Shown here in pieces: positions 10,830 to 22,500 of a stretch of 64,000 nt of DNA. The first letter of the stretch is position 1. Every line of letters begins with the position of its first letter. The translations under genes and the position numbers were made by a program. The DNA lies in NCBI RefSeq assembly GCF_040712315.1, contig NC_134020.1, forward strand, positions 53,491,751 through 53,555,750, read 5' to 3'. This stretch comes from Castanea sativa. Taxonomy: Eukaryota > Streptophyta > Magnoliopsida > Fagales > Fagaceae. The notes below the pieces were generated by a model. That model searched no databases. It was not told the origin of the DNA and saw only the letters and a program-made list of their open reading frames with translations.

Positions 10830-13533
10830 ATGGTAAGCGTCTCTCTCTTTCAATTATGATCTCTCGCTTTTTGTTAGGGTTTCTCTCTCATACTTTTATC
10901 TCTGAATTTTGATTTTGAGCTTCGCTTTTCTCTTCTTCAAGTCGCTTTGAATTCTTAATCTCTCGCATTTCTAGGGTTTGTCTCTCTAATTTGATTTTTA
11001 TTTATTTTTGGTTTCAGGCGGATTCCACTGACGATTTCGAGCCATTGTTCGATTACTCTCGAGTTCAGCCTCTCAATTTCGTGTCCCTCGACGGTATTTT
11101 ATCACTCTTAACTCTTACTCTCTGTTTGTTTGCTGAGAAAATTTAGGATTTTTACCAGGACATTGAAATTCTTTATACTTTTCTATACTGTTCAGGAGGA
11201 TTAAATTGAAGCAAATCGAACCGTGATATTTGAAGTTTAAAAATTCTCTATTTTCAAACGAGTTTTCTAGCTTTTTGTTGTGTTGTTTTGTTGCTCCTTT
11301 AGATGATGATGATGATGATGATGATACTGCATCCCCAGCTTTGTCTACTAAACGGAGGAGGATTGCCAAACCTATTGTAAGATTTTTCTATTCGCGAATG
11401 TGTGCGTGGTTTGTGTGAAATTTGAATTTGATTAGTGAGAGTGTGTTATGGCGTTGTTTATGTGATGAATGGTGTTGTTGTTGTTTTGGGGGTTAGGTTA
11501 TTGAGGATTTGGAGGAAAATACCAATGTGATACAAATTGCGGATTCTGGAAAAAATGAGGAGTTGGATTGGCTTTCTCCTCCACCCAAGGTTTCCAGGAA
11601 TGCTCAGAGGACGGTGGTGGAGGATTCTACATTAAAGGAGTTGAGGTATGTGTGTAAAAGTGGATATATATTTTTGGTTAACAAAATTTTGTTTCGTGAA
11701 TAGGCAGTTGTTGATAAATTTCAGTGACTTCTAGTTGCATTCTTATTGAATGGATGACAAGTGCAGTTATTAATTGCAGGACTTGTGTCATGTGTTTATG
11801 AATTTGCCCAAATTAATTGTAAGTTGTGATTTCTATTATTTTGTAAGACGAAGATTAGTACGTTTTGATTGAATGGTGTAACCCTTAATATATAGGAAAT
11901 GTCCAAATTAGTAATACCCAAATTTAGTTTTCATCAATTTAATTCCTTGCACATGTTTTTTTTTTTTGGCATTTAGACTTACATGTTGAGAGTTGTTACT
12001 ACTACAAGTAATTTGCAATTCCTGTTGAGATGGTGTCATGCTTTGTAGAATTGATATCTATGATTATGCAGCCCACTTTACGCATTTAGATTGTGACTGT
12101 TAGTCAGTCAACCTTGTATTTATTATCTATCTGTTAGCAATTTTACTAATTTATAGACCATTTAATCATGAACACTTTTCTTTCCTGGTTTTATTTACAC
12201 TTTAGCCTTCCCATTTTTGACAATCAAATTTTTATCTGCATATATAGATTGAAAAAGAAGGAGCTTGAATCAGTTGCACAATCTGCTGAAGATGTTGTGC
12301 GAGCTGTTGAGGAGTCTGTAAAATTACAACTTGGTAGTTCAATGCAGTCTTCTCTGGAGGCTGTTGCCAACCAACCATCAAAGCCTACTTGTGAGCGAGT
12401 TAAGATAGTTATTTCTATTCAGGACAAGGATGGGACTAAGCAATTTCGCATATACACGGTATATCTTATTTCAGGGATTTCAGACTTTTTACCTGGTTTA
12501 ATTTTATGCTCCCTTTTTCTTCTTAAACACTATTGCCTAGTAATTATCGAGAAGTAGTATTGAAATGAAGGTTCAGCTGTCTTCTATCCACTTATGTTTT
12601 CTGTTATTTTCATGAATTGTTGCAGAATTCTTACAATTAGTTTCTGATTGGAAAAACTATGTATTTTTCAATTTAATTAAGGTGAATGTACTGTACTGTT
12701 CATGGCTTTGCAATATTAACTGCTGGGTATGGAGTGTTGAATAGTAGGGTTGGAATCAGTTTAGGGCATGAGCTTCTTTGTGAACCTCAATAATATGCTG
12801 AGGTAGGATTGAAGAGAATATCATTAACTAGCTTTATGATCATTTATGATGTGAAGCTTATCCGATCTTTTATATGTTGGTTTAATTTAAGCTATTACCC
12901 TCTTCCTATGGCATTTCCAATGACCCTTTTCTAGTGAGAATGAGTGGATAGATTCAAGTTGAGGGAAGAAAAAAAGGTAAGAGGAATGCAAAAATAACAC
13001 TAATAAAAATATAAAATGGACATCTCAATGAAGAAAGTAACAAAGTATATGACTTCAAATATAATAGAATGGTGGAAAAGAATACATGTAGCCAACCTTG
13101 ACTGATCTTTTGAGGATCCATAGCCAGCCCCTTGGGACTAAGGCTTGCTTGTTGTCATTGTATTTATTAATATTTTTGTTTTTAAGAAGCAAATGCTAAT
13201 GTTGCTGAAATTTTCCTACATTCATTCTCAATATTTGTAAAAGAACAAGTGTTCCTTTTATTTTTTACATGTTATTTTTCCATACCTTTTTTGGATATTT
13301 GTTTCATGTATTGGTGTTAATGGATTCAATTACGATTATGTAAGTCAAGTCTTCTAATCTCATAGGATGACAAGTTTGAGAGGCTCTTCAAAATGTATGC
13401 GGATAAAGTTAAGCTTGACATACAGAACTTAGTATTTTCTTTTGATGGGGATAAAATCAATCCAGCTTCAACCCCTGATGGCCTGGGTATGGAGGAAAAT
13501 GACATTATTGAGGTTCGTGTTAAGTCAAGCTGA
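10830..13533 (+). CDS. SUMO-like (Rad60/NFATC2IP-type) ubiquitin-superfamily protein, 226 aa, six exons
   Basis: Exons: 10830-10832, 11018-11093, 11303-11376, 11497-11645, 12248-12458, 13366-13533, all with GT-AG introns, joining to 681 nt. Exon 1 supplies only the start codon. The N-terminus (MADSTDDFEPLFDYSRVQPL) is acidic and followed by nine Asp (residues 26-34), a basic KRRR patch and a Leu/Lys-rich helix near residues 96-125. The C-terminal region, about 148-226, is a SUMO-like fold (VKIVISIQDKDGTKQFRIY through LVFSFDGDKI to MEENDIIEVRV). It ends in KSS without a diglycine, so it is not a conjugatable modifier. Relatives act as SUMO-pathway adaptors in genome maintenance, a role inferred here. 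It looks intact and resembles Arabidopsis At1g68185. A 3'-UTR intron (13540 to about 14246) is likely: donor gaggtaaga, acceptor ttcag. Confidence 0.88.
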
Positions 13534-16513
13534 CTGAGGTAAGATGTCACTGTATATCTAGTGCTCACCCTTTGTGGTCTTTCTTTATGAAATTTTGAAT
13601 TATGGCCATATTCTTTTGGTCCTATTTTGGTTGCCATTCTAAAAGTAAAGATTATGTACACATCATTTTTTCAATCTGCCTTTGGATTTGCTATATTAAG
13701 ATAATTACAAAATGCTGGGCTTCTAAAATTTTGAAATGATGGAGTCTTCAGAGTTGCAGGATGAGTCTAAAATGTATCAATGTTGTAGTCATTAATTTTG
13801 CATAGGGAGTGAGTCTTTTCTCATAATGCAAGATATGATTCTAATTGCATTCCTTGTAAGGAAGAATAATAGGGTACTAGGCTGTTACAAATGTATGGGT
13901 TCATATAATGTTGGTAGAAAGTTCATTGTGTTGTTTTTCTAGAACCAGTGACTAAGAGGACTGGTCTAAGAGCATGAGGTCCATTTTGGCTTGGAAGAGG
14001 GATTTTTTTTTTTGGGTTGGGAGGGGGAGAAGGGGTATGGCCCTCCTACAACCCTGTATGTCTATCCCTAATTCACTTGCTTTGATATTCCTGGAGTCAG
14101 CAAATTTGTATGCATGCATTTCTTTGCAATATCTTATTGATTCTGTTTTAACTTGGGAGGTACTTCAAGGATGGCACTTTATATTGTAGTTTTATTGTGA
14201 ACTTATTATCCTTCCAAATTTCTTTCTCTTGTCTGCTTTGATTCAGGATTACGGTTCAACCATGGCGCTTAAATTAACATTTGTGCCACTTCTGGGATAT
14301 AGATTGTGCCTGGATGAGATCTTTTGGTATAAAAACTATAGTTATTTTTTGTTTATTGATTGTGGAATATTGGGCCCTCAATTGTATAGTGTCATGGATG
14401 TTTTTTAAAGAATTACAGTTTTGGCTGCACTGCTTAGAAGTTGCTTGACCATGAATGATTAATTGAGAAAAGAAAAGAGTGCCAATTGTCTGTATATACT
14501 CAATTTGCTTTCTTGGAACCTTTTTTCTTGGATTAATAGCTTATGCCTTATTGATCAGTTGTGGAATCATGCAACGATTGTCTTTATAAAGATGTTTGGT
14601 ATATTGCACGTCTCCAACCTACACTCAACAATTGTGTCTATGAAAAGATTTTTGGTCCTTTTAATGGTTTTCCAAGTCAGAAGTGTGAAATTTGAGTGTA
14701 TCCTTCCAAATTAGCTTAGTAGGATATCAAGGACAATCCTTAAGATCTCATTCACCGTTTACTGTTGCATTTAAAGGTTTCTTAAAGTTTTATATTTTGT
14801 TCCACTAACTTTTCGAGTAAACATTCATGATCTGTGTTACTTTATTAAATGTCCCGTACAGAACTTTTGTTAGATGGTCATTTGCTAAGGATGTTTGGTA
14901 ATTGGTCTCATCTACCGTGGTGCAATTTTGCTTTTAGGCGTTCTCTCTGAAATGTAAATGATTGACTGAAGGGAAAGTGCTATTCTTTGCATCAGTTAGG
15001 TTTGGTGTAATTATTTTATGGATAAAGATTTTTTCTAAACTAATTTGGAGAGAAAATTTTTTAAACTCTTTTTTTTTAATGCATAATTTTTTTTAATGGA
15101 TTTTTAATACATAATTTTAGACTATAAAAACTTGCAAATTTAAATATTTAATTGAATATATAACTATTTATCTTTGATAAAAAGATCAGTAGTGTAAGAG
15201 GAGTTTGAAGGGTTTTTCTCTAAAATAATTTAAAGAGAAATATTTTCTTTATATTATGGGGGGCTAAAGAATTAGGAAAAATACAATTGACATCTTTGTA
15301 AAATAATGTGTTGTCAAGTGAACATACACTAGATTGTATGGCATATGATCAGCCATTGAGCCAAATAGGCAATCGCGTAAGGCCTCAGTGAAAAAAGACT
15401 CCTAAATTATTACTAATGGAGATATTGTTGTACCAATAGAAGTATTAATTAAGTCTTAAATATTCACCAATAAATAAAAATTAGTTTTCTTAAGTTGGTT
15501 CGTTTTAATTTGTAATTTTTTTCCTAAAAAAATAGATTTTAAATGAAAAAAAAAACTAAAAGTTAAATAAATATTCTATTAATATTTAAAGTATAAAAAT
15601 ATACCTCACTTAAAGTAGTCGTTTTAAGTCCTACAATATCTTGAGCTGACTATGCATATGATGATCGCCTTGTGTTTGATATAAACCCACCTGATTGACT
15701 CAATTTTGTTGAATTGTAGAAACTAACAAAAAAATTTAATGGGTGGGCATGCAACCTTTTTTTTTAGCCTAATTTTAGTTTTTAAAATTAATTATATGAT
15801 TTGTACATTTTCTTTGCATAATAACTAAACTTTAAAGCTTCTAAATTTGGTGGGTAATTAGTAATTACCAATTAGTTTCTTACTTTTCTCTCAAAAAAAA
15901 AAAAAAAAAGTTTGTTGCTTACAAAGTAGAAAAATTGTAAGTAGTACCATTAATAGATACTAGTTGCGATCTTAGTATTAGCATCCAAATAATAACCATC
16001 CACAATATAATACTAGTATGTAGCATATTACCTTGGTGCATGAGGTTTGAAACCATAGACCAAGCCTTCAGAGTCTATATATATGGGTCCGGTTAATGTG
16101 TACTCTTAAGGCACACATTAAACCTTTTATTTTTAGAAATATTTTTTCAGAAATTGAAAAAACTGTCAATATTTTTTCAATTTTTAAAAAAATATTTTTA
16201 AAAATAATTAATTATTGTGTGCCATAAGAGCATACCTTAGCAAAAGCCTATATATATTTACAATGTCAGTGTATTAACTCGACATATACAATTCTTCCAG
16301 ACTGTTCTGGTTGGACATGGGACCTTAACTGTTCTTTTGCTTTTTGTACTTTTGGTATTACAAATTAATACACGAAACAGAGTATGGGACGGAACCATCA
16401 ATCAGGGAACAAAGGGAAGCTTCTTGTATGCTGAAGGCTCCCCTCAAAGACCCACTTCGATATTTGATTGCTCCAATGGAGTCTCTTTCACTACGTAAGT
16501 CGGTAAAGCTAGT
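13534..16513. other. Intergenic: 3' flank of the SUMO-like gene, then AT-rich sequence
   Basis: The first 800 bases probably include a 3'-UTR intron and last exon of the upstream gene. From about 14,950 to 16,300 the sequence is AT-rich with A and T runs and scattered MITE-like words. A T/A-rich inverted pattern (gttctgg...) and a short open frame on both strands near 16344-16613 show no family resemblance. I see no gene. Confidence 0.5.
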
Positions 16514-16741
16514 TTTCTTTTTTAGATGGCAGGTAAAGCTAGTTAATAGAAATGACAATGTGTCAAAAAGATTACACTGTAATTTGCTTCAAGATCTGGA
16601 CATGGTGCAGTAAGCAAAGTTAAAAGTTTCTTTTTTAGATGGCAGGTAAACCTAGTTAATAGAAATGACAATGTGTCAAAAAGATTACACTGTAATTTGC
16701 TTCAAGATCTGGACATGGTGCAGTAAGCAAAGTTAAAAGTT
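16514..16741. repeat. Recent tandem duplication, 114-bp unit
   Basis: Two adjacent copies, 16514-16627 and 16628-16741, each starting tttcttttttagatggcagg and ending agcaaagttaaaag. They appear identical except for one visible change (aaagct against aaacct). No coding sense is evident. Confidence 0.9.
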
Positions 16742-17345
16742 TTGTCGGCAAGGAAATAAGTCAAATTTCCATAAATTCTTACCGTCATCACATAAATAAG
16801 TAGCTACTTATTATGTGATAGAGTAAAGATAGAGTTTTTATTTATCTTTCTTTTTGAGTGGCTTGGAATTCAAGCTTACAAGACTTATGGATTTCTTTCT
16901 CGGGATTAACTATATAATAAAAATAAAAATTTTCATAAGAAATCACATTATGCAAAGTTATTTTAGATTTTTTTTTTACCTAATGGTACGTATTAAAATT
17001 AAATAAGTACTAAATTAAAAAAAAAACATTTCACATTTTATTTATTTATTTTTTATCTAAATGTATGTATTAAAATTGAAAATAAATTTCAAATAAAAAT
17101 GATTTTTTTTTTTATAATTCAATTGTTCCAATAATTGAAGAGGAAAGATTTAAACTTTGATTATTTTTATAAAAGAGACTAGGTAATATTACTCAATAAC
17201 AAGAGTCTTGATAAACACGAAGTAGTAAGGATCTTAATACACAATAAAAATAATATTAACAATGAATCTAAATAAAAATTACATTGGATCTAATACAATT
17301 TGTTAAAATGAAAAGTTGTTAAATAGATTATTTAAAAATTACGTC

Positions 17346-17392
<47 letters not shown>

Positions 17393-17990
17393 TAAATACA
17401 ATTTTTTTACAACTGATGGGGTGGAAAGTTGTGACCGTATACCAATTACAATGCATTAATTCAATATCAATTCTTTTACAATTATAACTTTTATCACAAT
17501 TTGATAAACTAGTCGACTATAAATGATGAACAATTATTTTGACAACTCTGGACGAATCCATAATTTTTTATTCAACCTTCACACTCCATGGAAGTCATAA
17601 TTGGGGGCAAATGTTATGAAACAAACAAAAAAAATGTGCCATAAATTTTTCTCATCAAGTCATGATGAAAGATCTCTGTGAAAATATATGTTTGATTGTT
17701 ACTCCTACAGCTACTTCACCAACCACACTTTATTTTATTTACGTCACAGTCGAACATGAAACCCCAGAAGATTTTCAGCCAAAAAAGAAAGTTCTTCCAC
17801 TTCTTCTAACCTTAAAGTAAACGCAGGGACGAGCAGAGCATGCGTTACACAACCGCATGATAGAGAATGGAGCCCATTGAAAATCGTGAAAAGACACAAC
17901 AACTCCGTAGCCGCAAAGCCGTGGCATGTTCCCATTGGTCCCAAAGCAAAGTAACAGTAACACACACATACCGATACACACTTTTTGGAT
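16742..17990. other. AT-rich intergenic DNA with TA/GA microsatellite
   Basis: AT-rich sequence with a compound (TA)n(GA)n microsatellite at 17346-17392. The last 250 bases form the upstream promoter of the B-box gene. Short open frames on the minus strand between 17744 and 18072 overlap each other and match nothing known. Confidence 0.5.
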
Positions 17991-18080
17991 CACGTGCAAT
18001 AAGAAAAAGAAGAAGAAAAAAACAACTCACGGATAATGTTATGTGGGTCCCACCAAAAACTCTTAGGCCCACGCCACGTG
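17991..18080 (+). promoter_or_regulatory. Two G-boxes flanking a perfect TCP-type palindrome
   Basis: CACGTG occurs at 17991-17996 and 18075-18080 (the latter within gccacgtgc). The 11-base palindrome GTGGGTCCCAC lies between them at 18043-18053 and fits the TCP consensus GTGGGNCCCAC. G-boxes are bound by bHLH/bZIP factors such as PIFs and HY5. They lie about 190-280 bases before the first splice donor of the B-box gene, so light or growth control is a reasonable inference. Confidence 0.6.
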
Positions 18081-19498
18081 CTCATATCCACGCTGGAAAG
18101 TTCACACCCAAAAACTCACACGTCAGACACAAAAAAGCACCTAAAGAAGATAGATAAAAGAACCCCAACTACAACAACATCATCATCAATAAACAACTTC
18201 AACTACAACAAAGAGCTAAAGAAGATAGAAGAAGAGAGGGTCTTAAAGTCTTAGAGCTGTAGCAAACTTCAGGTACTGTTTGTTTGCTTTGCTCTTTCTC
18301 TCTTTGAAAATTTGAATGTGACAACTTTTTTGATCTTATTTTCTTTTGCATGGAAGAATTTGTTGGGTCAGTTGATCAAGTGAGATAGGGTATTATGGAC
18401 TAGATTTTTTGTGGGGTTTTTAGTTTTTAGTGTTTTTTTTACTGTTTGTTTAGCTGAGATCGTTTTTAGTTTAGTTCAGATTAGAAGAATTGGAATTGGA
18501 TAGTTGGGGTTTTGAATTTTGTGACTGTGGCTGGAATGTGTAGCTAAATGGTTGAAATTTTTATAGATATTCAAGATTTTGTTTTGGATGCAAAATTGTG
18601 TTAAGTAGTGTACTGAGGGAAAGTTGACTTTGGTAAAATTACTTCTTTGTGCTTTTGGAAGTAGTTTTTGGCTATAAGTTGGTTAAAGTATAGTCGTATC
18701 TAGACCAAAAGAAGAAGAAGAAGAAGCGGATTTGAAAAGTTGTACATGAGCAAATAAGCTTAAAGAAAAAGAAATAAAAAATCTTTTGCCAAACTAACAC
18801 ATTTTTAGGTAAAGTTATTGAAAAATATCCTCACTACAAGAGGATCCTAATTATGTAGGGTATGAGAGAGGTGATTGGTAGGCAGCATAATTCCTAGTTT
18901 TTGTAGAGGTTGGTTCTTGGACTTGATCCCATCACTTGAGTGGAGGAAACTTGCTATTGCACTAAGGTCTAACCTCTAGGTAAAGTTACTGAAAGGTGAA
19001 ATTGTAATTAGGATGATTACTTAATTGTTTAGTCTTGCTCACTGATTGTTTATTGATCAAGGTATGATGACTTGTAATGGAGAATTAAGAGGTTCATGGG
19101 TAATGTTTACAATTTGTGTAAAAGTGATTTGGTAATGGTGTGATAGTTGCGTGAAGTTGAACAAGGTATTTTGAAGCCTAATGGAGGTAATTCATTACAA
19201 GCTGCAGAACAATTCAACTTTTAATTGTAGTTTATCTTAATTTTGAAAGCCAGACATAGGATTTAATTGCTTGGAGAAGTTGTTTATAATTTAAAGTAAT
19301 AAAAGGATTTTTTTTTTTTTTTTCAAAAGACACCCTTAATTTTTTAACTGTTGAGCTTTTCGAAGTGTAAATTGTTGATTTTGTTTTCTGAAAGGCGTAC
19401 AATGTTGTTGACTTATCATTTCGTTTAAATTGCATTAATATTCCATTTGTCAATGTTGGCTTTGTTTTTAGATATTGGACAATTTAGGAGGAACATTC

Positions 19499-19579
19499 AT
19501 GATGGTTATTGACAGCTTAAAGGTCTCTCAGCTTGCAAAAAGATTCAATTGGGAGTTCTTTATGAATACAGAGAGTTAG
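19499..19579 (+). CDS. Upstream ORF (26 codons) in the B-box gene leader, in frame with the main start
   Basis: The second leader exon begins after the acceptor at 19470-19471. It has ATGATG at 19499, followed by VIDSLKVSQLAKRFNWEFF and the stop TAG at 19577-19579. The main start codon follows after only three bases and lies in the same frame, so one stop codon separates the two. Such an arrangement could lower or condition translation of the main protein through reinitiation or stop readthrough. It could also be chance; codon conservation in relatives would decide. Confidence 0.5.
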   Translation: MMVIDSLKVSQLAKRFNWEFFMNTES

Positions 19580-19582
19580 AGA

Positions 19583-22500
19583 ATGGAGAAAATTTGTGAA
19601 TTCTGCACGGCTTTGAGGCCAGTTGTTTACTGTAAATCCGATGCAGCACATCTTTGTCTTTCCTGTGATGCAAAAGTCCATTCAGCCAATGCGCTTTCTA
19701 GTCGGCATCTGCGAAGCCTCCTCTGTGACTTGTGCAGATACCACCCAGCTCATGTTCGCTGCACAGATCATCGAATGTTCATGTGTCGCAGCTGTGATAG
19801 AAGCCTGCATGATGGCACTTCCCAGCATCAGAAACAGGTCATCAGCAGTTACATGGGATGCCCTTCTGCTAAGGATTTTGCAGCATTGTGGGGTTTTGAA
19901 CTTAATGAACTAGGCAATAGTACTCGACCAGATCACTTTTCGTCCACTTCACATATTTCTGAGGATTCCAGCGTGGTAAATTTGGCTATTCCAAGGCAAT
20001 CTTGCTCACAAATTGGAGGCCCTTCAGTGTTATGTGCAGTGAATCCTGCAACTCTAGGCTCTAGTACAGAATCTGAAGTGGGATCAAGCAGTCAACAAAG
20101 TAAGGTAAGGCAGGGTTTATGCCTGCAAGTATCAAGTATGTAACTTGGCTTTAATGATAATATGCCTTTTTTGTCGTATATAAATTTCCCTTTTCTTTTC
20201 TTCCAATTTTTTTTTCTCTCTTTTGTGATAAATTTTTCTTTTAGGTCACAATATAAGAAGTTCAGGCCCAGGTAAAGTTTATGCAAATTATGATTTAGCA
20301 AATTGTTGATATGGAACAGGTTTTAAGATTTCAGGAGATTCATAACCATTTTACATTGTCCTGTCTTAGTTTAGTCATCATCAAAAACTCAAAGTCATAG
20401 CTATGTTTTTGTAATTCTACATTGATGAATTTCTCCATCTGACTATTGATCTGACACATGAGTTTTAATATAAACAGGAGGACAAAATAATTTGTATATA
20501 TTTGACGATGATATGCTGCTTGCAGTAACTTCCCTTCAGTTTGAACTTCTCAAAGATTTATTGCTAAACTGATGCTAAATTATATGTCTCAGGTGCATTA
20601 GAATTTTATAATCTCTGCGTAATTTGAAGAAATTTGACAAAAGATACCCTGGTGGTTAAACTCGGGTTTTTAAAACAAGAAACTGAATTCCCTCAGATTC
20701 TTATTTTAAAGTGATAATACTTCATAAAATGTTCATGAAAAAGAAAAACAGACAAGATTATTTCTAATATAGTGGTACACTTTGCAGATGGCGTGTCACA
20801 TAAAATTTCGAATGTTATCATTTTTTGCATTGTAAGACAGCATACAGTTCTAGAATGGATCATATCATTCTTGATATGCTAAATGTTTTGTCCTAGGAAT
20901 GGATAAAACTGATTATTGGTTTAACTTAGAGCTCCTTGTTTACTGGTTGTTGGAGGATTCTACTTACCTGCCAGATATAGGTTGGACTGCCGCTGATGAA
21001 GATGATGAGGGTCTTCTTCAGATACACCAAATTGGTCCAACTTCTTAACAAACAATAATATTAGCAGTCTTTTGCAACTGATTTGCGACCTCATTTAACA
21101 TTTGTTGCATTTGTTATCATTTCTTGCATCACTTCTTTTGGTGCGTGGTTTGCTATCATTTGTTGCATCAGTTACATCAACTATGATTTTCTTCTTCTTT
21201 TTCTAAATTTTCTTTTATGATTTTGAATATGGATAAACTCTTCATCTGAAGATAAATTCTTGTTGCCAACTTTAATGTGCATTATAATTAATGCTGGTAC
21301 TCATGGAATGCAGTATATCTAAACCGTGCTAACAGTTAGGCCAGTCAGGAATTTTTGTTTTCGTTGATATTGATAATAAACTAAATAGTCCACCATCATA
21401 AGTTGTAGTCTCCGAAGCTATTTTGGGGCTCTGGTAGATTTCATAGACTATCTAACCATGCGTTTATGTGTATTTCTTTAGGACTACAGAAGACCACTAT
21501 AATTCTTCTTAGTATTGTGCTTCACTTGCAGATATATAAAGGTCAACAGCAGCACTCTAGCCATATTATGCAACAGATTCTTGACTTGAAAAGGCTTCAG
21601 CTCACTGATGGCTCTAACCTTTTGCCTATGATACGTGGCAAAGAACAAACTGACATATCTTCCTCAATACATTACAATCCTGAGTTTGATGAAAACCTTG
21701 ATCAGCATTCACAACTTTCCCAGGACGGTTCACTTCTGGAGCTAAAAGTGGAGACTTTGCCGTTTACATTTTCACAAATGGAGCATTTACCTTCATCTTC
21801 AAATGTTGGACTTCCTGTGCCTGGAGAGTCCTTCTGGCAATGTAAAAGTCCAATTCAAAGTAGTCAGGTCTGATCATCATCATCAGTACTTGAATTGAAT
21901 CATTGTCTGATGAATCACTTGTTAATTGGCTATACTGTCGATTCATTCCTGCTTAAGGGTACCAAAAGAATAATAAGTTTCTCTTGAAATCAGCATATAC
22001 AATAAGTGGGACTGATTCTCAACGAAAGGGCACTGAATTGTGTTGGTCCATTTTTCATCACCATTTCATTTTTACACTATATCCAAGTTTAGATGTTAAG
22101 TTCTGTGCAATGGAATTATCAATGATCAAGAATATATACCAGGCCAGGACAAGCATGCCCTCAATTAACATTGAACATGTCATTTCAGTGTGACTGCTTG
22201 GAACTTGGTATACAAGCTTCGAGATTTTTAGGATCTATTGGATGTAGAAAGAAATCAAAAAGGAAAAAAGTTTCCATTTAAATGCCTCATATTTCTAAAT
22301 ACCAAACCAAGATTCACAGTTAATAAGTCCTTTCATGTGCAACTTATTGCATGGTAAAATGCAGAATGTTATATTATGGTCTCTTGTGTCAACTCTAAAT
22401 ATTCCAATTCTCTGAGTGACCACTTGTATGAATTGAATGAGATCCTGATCTCAACCTTTGGGTATTTAATCTTCTTAACAACAAGAGAGTTATAGTTCAT

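Noticed and set aside
16344..16613. Open frames on both strands overlapping the 114-bp duplication
   Set aside because: Both strands open by chance; the frame runs into repeated noncoding sequence.
17744..18254. Several overlapping open frames on both strands upstream of the B-box gene
   Set aside because: They sit in promoter and leader sequence, overlap one another and resemble no family.
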